DNA of 64,000 nt, from positions 41,781,691 to 41,845,690 of the forward strand of contig NC_067198.1 of assembly GCF_000699445.3 (NCBI RefSeq). The letters are read 5' to 3'. The stretch is from Schistosoma haematobium (lineage: Eukaryota; Platyhelminthes; Trematoda; Strigeidida; Schistosomatidae). The notes under the pieces are model-generated. The model did not search any database. It saw nothing but the letters and a program-made list of their open reading frames with translations, and was not told the origin of the DNA. Below, in pieces: positions 56,632 to 64,000 of the stretch. Numbering within the stretch: the first letter of the stretch is position 1; the number at the start of each line of letters is the position of its first letter. The position numbers and the translations under genes are program-made.

Positions 56632-56847
56632 ATCAGACAGTGGTTTTATGGATATAATAGTAATTTAATAGTTGAATTCATGAGTCAATTGAAGTTAGAC
56701 TACTATGAAAAACCTGGAACCACTTGATGGTCGTTTCATCATAGTATGGACCTCCTCAGAAAAGCACATCCACGAAACGGTCGTCCAGTGTTTCCATGTT
56801 TTTCATGGTGGTATAGCTTCAATCGAATCATGAATTCAACCATTAAA
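56632..56847. repeat. Class 2 foldback with exact 14-bp target duplication
   Basis: Minus half from the 3' terminus (GTGGTTTTATGGATATAATA) to the hammerhead (CTGAGGA, GAAA, ATC; stem II altered), then immediately the plus half from CGAAACGGTCGTCCAG to the 3' end. Neither half has tRNA-like boxes. ATATCTATCTAATA flanks it at 56618-56631 and 56848-56861. A 216-bp hairpin without any Pol III box therefore inserted as one piece. Confidence 0.87.
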
Positions 56848-57009
56848 ATATCTATCTAATAGACCAATTTCAATAACTTACTTTTATGGTTTTTACAGTG
56901 AAAATGTTTTCCGATTGTTTATGCTATTTTTAGATTCATAAAAGTTTTTCAAAGTGTTGATACACAGAAAGAAAGTGTGTTCCAAAATAGTCAAACGAAA
57001 AAATAATTA

Positions 57010-57265
57010 AGTAATGATAGACGGTGATGCAATTTCGTGGATTGATTGAAGTTAGACATTAACACCATTGAATGCAGGCTCAGTGGTCTATAGGTTAAGC
57101 GTTCACACGCGAGACCGATAGGTCTTTTGTTCTAATCCCATAGGGTGGGATCTTGGCTGCTCACTGCTGAAGAGGCACATACTATGACGAAACAGCTGTT
57201 CAGTGCTTTCAGGTTTTTCATGGTGGTCTAACTTTAATTGACTCATAAAATCAACTATTAGAGAT
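57010..57265 (+). repeat. Class 2 hammerhead SINE
   Basis: GACGGTGATGCAATTTCGTG, TGATTGAAGTTAGACATTAA, A box (CAGGCTCAGTGGTCTATAGG), B-box remnant (TGTTCTAATCCC), and hammerhead with CTGAAGA, GAAA and GTT present but a weak stem II. The 3' end is present. Confidence 0.8.
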
Positions 57266-57419
57266 TTTATAGTTTAATGTAAAATACAGCTTTTTATTAT
57301 ATGAATGGTTTCAGGAAACATTTCTTGAGCCAGTTTATAGAAACTATTGATCACTCAAAGTCATCCTACTAGTTTTCTCATCTAAATAACCCGTAAATAT
57401 TATGATAACTGAAATTGCT

Positions 57420-58010
57420 GTGTAGTGAACGAAGACTTGATGGAGCGAACGAATTTATTGTTTGATGCAAAATTACAGAGCACTTTGGTAAAATGTGAAT
57501 ATCATATATTAAATACTTCTGTTAGCGGGACATAGACTGGATTAAAGCATGCTCAATGCACGATTGCTTTGCTGCACGCTGATTGGCTAATTCTTATCCA
57601 ATCAGCATTAGTCGATAGTTGAAGAATACTCTAGAATCTTCTCATGTAAAAACTATAAATATACTAACATTTTCTCTATTGTGCACCTTACTTCCATCTA
57701 ACCTTGTTATTTGGAATATAATCTCTTTCCTGTTCAACCGTGTTCTGATTTGGGGACTTGTCGAGTGAATCGGTGTCCGAGAATACTAAGCAATAGGAAT
57801 AGCTGGGTCATAGCCGTAAGAAAGAGATTATAACAACTTCATTTGCAAATCCTCCATCAATTGTCCTCCGAATTCTGGCTTATTCCGCCAATTCACAATT
57901 TCTTTCTATTTCCATTTTCTTCAATTAAATCTTCTTAGTCAAACATTCCGCTTCTGATTGGTGTTACATACCACTTATGTCGACTGACATAAGTAGCATA
58001 CACCACTTCA
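57420..58010 (+). repeat. Family F repeat split by a solo LTR
   Basis: Left part 57420-57519 (TGTGTAGTGAACGAAGACTT), right part 57836-58010 (CATTTGCAAATCCTCCATC, ending CCACTTATGTCGACTGACAT and its complement, a 9-bp stem). Confidence 0.68.
57520..57835 (+). mobile_element. Solo LTR with perfect target duplication
   Basis: Starts TGTTAGCGGGACATAG and ends GAGATTATAACA, with ACTTC at 57515-57519 and 57836-57840. A TATA-like ACTATAAATATAC lies near 57655, and inverted CTGATTGGCTAATTC / CCAATCAGC elements (CCAAT-like) lie upstream. At 316 bp it is a typical short schistosome Gypsy-type LTR; the family is not determined. Confidence 0.87.
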
Positions 58011-58415
58011 AGCTTTCACTCTTGCCGTATCACTTTCTTCTTAGTCACAGTCTTTGCCATGCTCTCTGTCGGAGTGTCAAGTTTGCCAGCCATATCAACC
58101 TACCGGGCTATCTAAATTCGATGTCCACCCATCAGCTGCATGTCCAATCTCTCCTCTCTATTGATATATTTACGCTGTCTAACATTTGTTTCATACTGTA
58201 TACAATAGTCGATAAGATATTCGTTATCAATTAAGTATTGTTCTAACATAGTTTTCTTTTTTTCTTTTTCGAGACATTAAACATTATGACTCTTGTTGCT
58301 AACTTAAATGTATAGTGATATATGTCACTATGACTACATACTAGGAATATTAATATTATCGACTTTTTTGAAACTATTACATTATATAGCAATATATCTA
58401 TGATGTATTTCGATG
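58011..58415. other. Unassigned stretch
   Basis: An 85-codon frame at 57977-58234 overlaps the family F end and is not called as a gene. Confidence 0.35.
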
Positions 58416-58419
58416 ATAG

Positions 58420-58966
58420 TTAACTTTTGTTATCTATTTCTTTGTATTATTATTATGTTTGTATAAATATGTACACTTGATCATATGTGACAGATTATTC
58501 ATATATTACTTTGGCTTAAATGTTAATTTCACTGATTGAAATAATGAGTTAATTGAAGCTAGACCACTATGGAAAACCTGGAAGCACTGGACGGCCGTTT
58601 CATCCTAGTATGTGACTCCTCAGCTTCAATTTACCCATGATTTCAATCAGTGAAATTTCTAAAATCTCCACAAGAATGTTAATTGCTTGAAAATCGCTCG
58701 CTGAATCATTCTTTTTCTTATGTTTATGTGTTCGAATCCTATTTAATAGCCTTTGGCTTGCTTCACTGTACCTTGATTCGATTTCACCATATATTCGCTC
58801 ACACATACACATGCATTGGCCTCTCTAAAATCAATTTCCTCAATATGTTTATAACTTTTTTATCTGTGTTATCGGCTAATAAACAGTAGTCGCCACTTTT
58901 TATTACCTTCTGATGTATATAATAACGGTTATCAATGTGATTAGTCAACGAAGCTAAGCCATTACA
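58420..58966 (+). repeat. Old LTR related to the Gypsy LTR, carrying a class 2 insertion
   Basis: Aligns with the 36454-36912 LTR over TATTATTATTATG, GCTAATAAACAGTAG (carrying AATAAA), TTACCTTCTGAT, ATAACGGTT and the end AACGAAGCTAAGCCATTACA. It is much more diverged than the two intact LTRs, so it is an older family member. The SINE at 58529-58674 interrupts it. Confidence 0.7.
58529..58674. repeat. Class 2 foldback with exact 10-bp target duplication
   Basis: A 146-bp unit: minus half from TCACTGATTGAAATAATGAG to the ribozyme start CTGAGGA, then a plus half of only the 3' end with its full terminus (GAAATTTCTAAAATCTCCAC). AATGTTAATT repeats at 58519-58528 and 58675-58684. The minus hammerhead keeps CTGAGGA, GAAA and GTC but has lost its stem I partner. 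Confidence 0.88.
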
Positions 58967-58978
58967 TTATAAACGTGT

Positions 58979-60125
58979 TGAATAAAATTGACCAAATCGC
59001 AACTCTACGGATCATTGTGGAACAATCAGTTGAATGGAATTCATCACTCTACATCAACTTCATTGACTACGAAAAAGTATTTGATAGCGTGGACAGAGCA
59101 ACACGGCATGCCTCAGAAGATAGTCAATATCATACGGAATTCCTATGGTGGATTGAACTGCGAAATCGTGCATGGACGACAGTTGACAAAATCGTTCGAA
59201 GTGAAGACCGGTGTCAGACAGGGTTACTTACTCTCACCCTTTCTCTTCCTCCTAGTGACCGACTGGATCATGAAGACGTCAACATCTGAAGCGAAACATG
59301 GGATACAGTGGAAAGCTAGGATGCAGCTGGACGATCTAGACATCGCAGATGATCTGATTCTTCTATCTCACACGCAACAACAAAGGCAGGAGAAAATGAC
59401 CAATGTAGCAGCAGCCTCAGCAGCAGTACGTCTCAATATACACAAAGGGAAAAGCAAGATTCTCCAATACAACACTGCATGCACTAATCGAATCACACTT
59501 AACGGAGAAGATTTGGAAGATGTAAAAACCTTTACATATTTGGGCAGCATCATTGATGAACATGGTGGATCTGATGCAGATGTGAAGGCGCGGATCGTTA
59601 AAGCAAGAGCAGCATAATTACAACTGAGGAACATCTGGAACTCAATTGTTTGTCAACCAAAACCAAGGTCAGGATTTTCAATATAATTTTCAAGACACTT
59701 CTACTGTATGGGGCGGAAACCTGGAGAATTACAAAAGCCATCATCCAGAAGATACAAGTGTTTATTAACAGTTGTCTACGTAAAATACTTCGGATCCGTT
59801 GGTCACACACTATCAACAACAACCTACTGTTGAAGAGAACTAACGAGATTGCAGTGTAGGAAGAAATCAGGAAGAATCACTGGAAGTGGATAGCACACAC
59901 ATTGAGGAAAGCACTCAACTGCGTCACAAGACAAGCCCCCACATGGAATCCTCAATGCCAAAGGAGAAGAGGAAGACCAAAGAACACATTACGCCGATAA
60001 ATGGAGATAGACATGAGAAAAATGAACAAGAATTGGATGGAACTAGAAAAGAAGGCCCAGGACAGAGTGGGTTGGAGAATGCTGGTCGGTGGCCTATGCT
60101 CCATTGGGAGTAACAGGAGTAAGTA
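58979..60125 (+). pseudogene. RTE-clade non-LTR retrotransposon, longest copy, 5'-truncated
   Basis: Spans from inside RT to the 3' end. Motifs: SSLYINFIDYEKVFDSVDR (RT fingers/palm, first frame); after a small deletion, VRQGYLLSPFLFLLVTDW; the catalytic DIADDLILL box (IADD in the usual FADD position, near 59345); YLGSIIDEHGGSDADVK; and, past a TAA at 59617 and a further shift, LLYGAETWRITKAIIQK and SCLRKILRIRW. The C-terminal basic [11 protein letters not shown] follows near 59960. It ends GGAGTAAGTAAGTAAGTAA. There is no endonuclease domain. The family is SR2/Perere-like by recall. At least three frame breaks make it non-functional. Confidence 0.92.
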
Positions 60126-60129
60126 AGTA

Positions 60130-60305
60130 AGTAATTATAAATTTTAATATTGTATTTCGTGCTTCAGAGTTTTACTCAGTTTATATTTTTCGAAAAAATA
60201 ATAAATAATCTATACCATATATTATCAGCGTTGAGAACATATCTTATTTCCATATATTTCTCAGTTGTTTCTTCCATAACACTTACTTATTTGATATGTA
60301 AATTA
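60130..60305. other. AT-rich stretch, nothing recognised
   Basis: No gene or matched repeat. Confidence 0.4.
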
Positions 60306-60309
60306 TCAA

Positions 60310-60640
60310 ACTCACTTAGTATTTGTTACTTGGATATTCCCATTGATATTTAGGGCTTCGAATGATCAGTCTCTTATCGGCGTATGTACATTCCGTGAGA
60401 ATTGCCTCGATATTGCCTTAATTCACAGGCATTATAAACAAAGATAAATGGTGGCTGGAAGTGGAATCGAGGACAGCGTTTCGTCCTATTTGGCATTCAT
60501 CAGCTAGATGTACCTAAATTTCAGGATTGATGTTTGCCTTGGGACTCGAACCCAGTATCGTTCACTTCAAATGCCATCGCGTTCAATCATAAGAGACTGA
60601 TCAATTGCAGTCCTAAAGATCAATGGGAAGATTCGAATAA
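60310..60640. repeat. Class 1 hammerhead repeat with tRNA-like head, foldback
   Basis: The minus part contains the hammerhead (60462-60520: CTGATGA, GAAA and GTC present, stem II imperfect) and a tRNA-like B box (TGGGTTCGAGTCCC on minus). It shows that class 1 also has a Pol III head. From 60595 the 3' block (GAGACTGATCAATTGCAG) follows in plus sense, making a foldback. Confidence 0.78.
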
Positions 60641-60669
60641 ACAATACGAAATAAATTTAAACTTCCCCC

Positions 60670-60855
60670 CCATCGCACATGCAATTGGCTAGCTGCACTC
60701 AGTAGCTAAGTGGATAATGTGATGGCGTTAGAAGTAAACCGTACTGGAATCGAGTCACAGAGTGAACATCAACTCTGAAATGCAAATACATCCAGCTGAC
60801 CAGTCCTAAATAGGACGAAACACTCATCCTAGATTCCATTACTATTCATCTTTGA
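60670..60855 (+). repeat. Class 1 hammerhead repeat, plus copy
   Basis: tRNA-like head (CTCAGTAGCTAAGTGGATAA A box; ACTGGAATCGAGTC B box) and hammerhead with CTGACCA (G8 lost), so inactive. Confidence 0.75.
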
Positions 60856-60859
60856 AAAT

Positions 60860-61365
60860 AAGTAAACATTTAAACACTCTAATTCCATCATAACTATTGT
60901 CACATATTATTCTATTTTGACATATTGAACTCAATTTTACTTAAGATGTTCCTGGTATAAATGATACTTAACTTTTTCTTTCTTTTTGTTCTAATGATTA
61001 ATAGTATAGATTTTAAGTTGTAAGCAGCTGTGATGTATCCATAACATAAATGAAGTTATGTTATTCTCCAATGACTGTTCTTGTTTTGTTTTGTTTTCTT
61101 TATTAATGGGAAAATTTTACAAATTCTTTTCTTCAAAACAACATGTGTTTAGGTCAGTTTCATATTCTTATCCTTCGTATAGAAAACATTTAATCATGTA
61201 TAAATTATTTATGATTATATAAACTAACCTTCAAGAAGTTCATGGAAAAATTGTTTTACAAGGATTTCTCACACTTCAGAGATCTATTTGTTATGAATTT
61301 ATGTCCGGCTTTTTATCACGTGATTTATCCACCAATTAAAACACGAATTATACAATCTTCACACT
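60860..61365. other. AT-rich stretch, nothing recognised
   Basis: No gene or matched repeat. Confidence 0.4.
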
Positions 61366-61369
61366 GTGC

Positions 61370-61690
61370 CAAACCAATGACGTTCGACCGCTATGAGCAG
61401 TCTAGCGTCCTTATTGGTCCTATGTCCGCCTAGCCCGTTCACTTGAGTCCAGAACACCAATAACAGCTTCCAATATGCGAATCATCTGTTTCAGACATAC
61501 TGGGTTTATATATCAACCAAACAGACCTCAGCGCTTCATCAAATAGAAAATAACATTTGTACACAATAAAGCCAAAACTTGGCTATGAACGTGGGAGACA
61601 GTAGTCAATAAACTGAACATAGCTTAAGAACAGTAAATCGCACAATAATAAATTATAGGTCAAAATAAAGCTTATAATAAAAGGAATATA
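61370..61690 (-). repeat. LTR-like repeat, family E
   Basis: Reverse complement carries GGTTGATATATAAACC, GACTCAAGTGAACGGG and CGGTCGAACGTCATTGG, close to 49745-50149. Ends not resolved. Confidence 0.65.
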
Positions 61691-61694
61691 AATA

Positions 61695-62225
61695 TACATA
61701 ATCTAATTATTGAATAATTATACCATAAGAATGTATAAATAATAATAGTCCATTAATATGTCTCAGGAGTTACTCGTGATTTAATCTTCGCTCGGATATA
61801 ACACTATTCATAATTATTAATTATGTAACCTAACTGAAGAACGGTTATTTAATGAATTCATTAAATGAATGATGAAATGGAAATAAACCTAAATAGAAAT
61901 TCAAGAACCACTAATCCATTAAAAAAAAACATTGTTTCCAAGGTATTTTCTCTACTTCATAGTGTATATATAAGTCAATATTAATATGATATAAATTCAA
62001 GCGTATATAATACAACAGAAAAGAAGGTCTAACCATTCATCCAACTTGTACTACTTTACAAACAACCATATTTAACTTTATTCATTTTCCACAAACTCTA
62101 CACATACACACACGCACACGTACAACAATTCAATCCTATTCCTTCATGTTTTTTAAACTCACCATTATATATGCAAACAAAAACATCGATTTTTGATACA
62201 GAATCATCGTCTAACATTGTCTTTA
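61695..62225. other. AT-rich stretch, nothing recognised
   Basis: A short (CA)n-like run at about 62101. No gene. Confidence 0.4.
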
Positions 62226-62227
62226 TG

Positions 62228-62330
62228 AAGGATGTAAGGGACACTTGATGAAAGATTTGCAAATGATTTAATTAATGTAGAAATTTCACATTTTACCAAA
62301 GTACTCTATAATTCTTCATTACACAATGCA
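62228..62330 (-). repeat. Family F fragment
   Basis: GATTTGCAAATGATTTAATT and CATTTTACCAAAGTACTC match 30645-30710. Confidence 0.55.
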
Positions 62331-62344
62331 TTGATTATTATGAG

Positions 62345-62742
62345 AAGGGGTTTGTGGAGAATTCAGAAATTTCACATATTGAAATCATGAGTCAATTGAA
62401 GCTAGACCACCATGGGAAACCTGGAAGCACTGGACGACCGTTTTGTCCTGGTACGGGACTCCTCAGCAGTTGGCACCCACGATCCCGCACCCCGCGAGAT
62501 TCGAACCCAGGATCTACCAGTTTCGCACCAAGCGCTTAACCAACTAGACCACTGAGTTGGCATCCAACGGTGTTAATATCTAACTTCAAACAATCCACGA
62601 AGTTGCGCCACCGTACACCATTGTCTTCAGTGGATGTGCACTGCTGAGGAGTCCCATACTAGGACGAAACGGCCGTCCAGTGCTTCCAGGTTTCCCATGG
62701 TGGTCTAGCTTCTATTGACTCATGATTTCAATCTGTGAAATA
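62345..62742. repeat. Class 2 foldback with an intact hammerhead
   Basis: A full minus copy (3' end, hammerhead with CAAAAC so broken, B box TTCGAACCC, A box, start of the 5' head) joins a plus half at about 62632. The plus half contains an intact hammerhead and the 3' end (ATTGACTCATGATTTC). Confidence 0.82.
62634..62690 (+). ncRNA. Hammerhead ribozyme (class 2), best intact copy
   Basis: Stem I GCACTG (62638-62643) pairs with CAGTGC (62678-62683). CTGAGGA 62644-62650, stem II GTCC/GGAC, GAAA 62666-62669, stem III CGG/CCG with almost no loop, cleavage triplet GTC 62675-62677. Every invariant position is present and every stem is perfect. Confidence 0.85.
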
Positions 62743-62879
62743 AATTTATTGGTACTATCCAAGTGTTCGTTCATTACAATTCTACAATATAATAATAATT
62801 TTGTTTTCCATTAATATTATTCATTTCATAGATTATTGGTTTCAGTGAATCATTGAGAATATTAGTTATTCTAATTCAC

Positions 62880-63050
62880 ACTTGATTGATCACTCACTGG
62901 ATGGTGATATGTGTCATATGTGTCAGATCCTTCTTAGTGCAGATCGAATGCAATGGACCAAGTTGCAATGTAGCCATTAGTCTAGATAACTCGACATTGC
63001 ATGCACTATGTTGAAATAAGATGATGGTTGACAATGGTTGAATACCTTAG
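62880..63050 (-). repeat. Class 3 repeat fragment
   Basis: ACTTGATTGATCACTC, TTAGTGCAGATCGAATGC and ACTCGACATTGCATGC match 11392-11510 in the same orientation. No ribozyme. Confidence 0.65.
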
Positions 63051-63094
63051 TTATTCTAAATTTGTATATGAATTTCCGTTATTAAATGAGAGAT

Positions 63095-63480
63095 TAGTAT
63101 TCAATTTATTACTTCAGTTTATATTAAATTGATGTTGTTTACTTGTATCTCTCCATTGTTATTTAGGACTCCAATTGATCAGTCTATTATTGGCATATGT
63201 GCATTCTGTGCAAACTGCCTCGATATTGCCTTAATTCACAAGCTTTATTATCAAACATGAATACAAGTAAAAAACACCCAATGAATACAGCTTCACCCCA
63301 ATACACAAGCAAGTGGCTATCAGAAGTCAGTAGTTAAGGGAATAATGCGATGGCGTTTGAAGCGAACGGTACTGGTTTTGAGTCAACTCTAGGATGTAGG
63401 TACATCCAGCTGATGAGTTTCAAATAGGACAAAACACGTTTCCTGGATTCCGTCGCTATCCACTATACATCTTTGCTTCA
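63095..63480. repeat. Class 1 foldback
   Basis: Minus 3' part at 63095-63245 (CAATTGATCAGTCTATTATT, GCCTCGATATTGCC), then a plus copy at 63285-63480 with A-box-like (CAGAAGTCAGTAGTTAAGGG) and B-box-like (GGTTTTGAGTC) sequence. Its hammerhead has GGACAAAAC in place of GGACGAAAC, so it is broken. Confidence 0.75.
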
Positions 63481-63974
63481 GTTTATAGTCGATTGTTTTC
63501 TGTATTTGATTAAATGTATCAAGTGTAGTTGTTTACAAGATTTTATATTTTCCTTTGTAGATCATATGAGTATATTTTATTATTTGTTGTTGATTGAGTT
63601 AGTTAAAATTCAATCAAATGTCAATCACAACTAGTGGTTATGCAATGATCTATCAGTTGTGACTGACATTCACATATAAACAAGTTTTTCTTTTTATTGA
63701 TAATGATAATGATTGTCAGAAAGAAAAGGAGGGGGGGGAAAGGATGAATTTCTATGATTTGAATTAATGAAGAGAATGTGTAAGTGAGGGTAAATAAAAA
63801 CTAGTTTCTTGTTACTATTATGATTTATCGATATGTTTGAACCAGATCATTGTTTGTTTAAGTTTCTGTGTGTTAATTTACATCTTTTATTGTCTTATTT
63901 TACAAGTCGTTTTAATTGTTAAGAATTTATTTCATTTGAAAAGTTTATAGTTTCAGCAAATGCATAAGTAGAAT
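63481..63974. other. AT-rich stretch, nothing recognised
   Basis: A poly-G run at about 63731. No gene. Confidence 0.4.
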
Positions 63975-63996
63975 GATGGATGGATGGATGGATGGA
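63975..63996 (+). repeat. (GATG)n microsatellite
   Basis: Five to six ATGG/GATG units at the window end. Confidence 0.85.
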
Positions 63997-64000
63997 CGGA

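Overview
The window looks like repeat-dense, AT-rich intergenic or intronic DNA of a blood fluke (Schistosoma or a close relative). The main evidence is many tRNA-derived Sm-alpha-like repeats carrying hammerhead ribozyme cores, RTE-clade (SR2/Perere-type) non-LTR fragments ending in TAAG-type tails, a Merlin transposase relic, and a Ty3/Gypsy element with a CX2HX9CX3C Gag zinc motif. I see no complete host gene. One exon-like open frame at 27004-27384 is the only non-transposon coding candidate. The species cannot be fixed from the sequence alone.

Layout. 1-20 kb: truncated RTE copies on both strands, a Merlin relic (about 5 kb), hammerhead repeats of three types (called class 1, 2 and 3 here), an LTR inserted into a hammerhead repeat (16.2-16.7 kb), and a class 3 repeat present twice in opposite orientation (11.0-11.5 and 18.4-18.8 kb). 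20.4-36.45 kb: a large inverted repeat. Its arms (20405-24224 and 32634-36453) match with no net indel where I compared coordinates (every pair sums to 56858). The 8.4-kb spacer holds foldback repeats, a 132-bp palindrome with a (TA)n core, a solo LTR and the exon-like frame. 36.45-42.0 kb: a nearly complete Gypsy element (459-bp LTRs, 4-bp target duplication CTCC) inserted near the outer end of the right arm. The left arm keeps the unoccupied site. Its gag-pol frame is open except for one in-frame TGA in the RNase H region. 42.3-43.5 kb: a direct second copy of 30.3-31.5 kb. 43.5-52.4 kb: more class 2 repeats, RTE fragments and LTR pieces. 52.4-55.4 kb: a dispersed repeat (family C) split by a composite LTR-derived insertion with a 625-bp internal inverted repeat. 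55.4-64 kb: RTE fragments (the longest at 58979-60125), a clean solo LTR (57520-57835, TSD ACTTC), and further foldback hammerhead repeats.

How the parts relate. The only complete replication machinery domains are in the Gypsy element, and that frame is interrupted. The RTE copies are 5'-truncated and frameshifted. The hammerhead repeats encode no protein, carry tRNA-like A and B boxes, and presumably depended on RTE-type machinery in trans (inference). The most striking pattern is that many class 2 hammerhead repeats are foldbacks (3' part inverted against 3' part) and several have target-site duplications around the whole foldback, so the hairpin inserted as one unit. Repeat family letters (C, D, E, F) and class numbers are local labels, not database names. 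Boundaries of diverged repeats are approximate.
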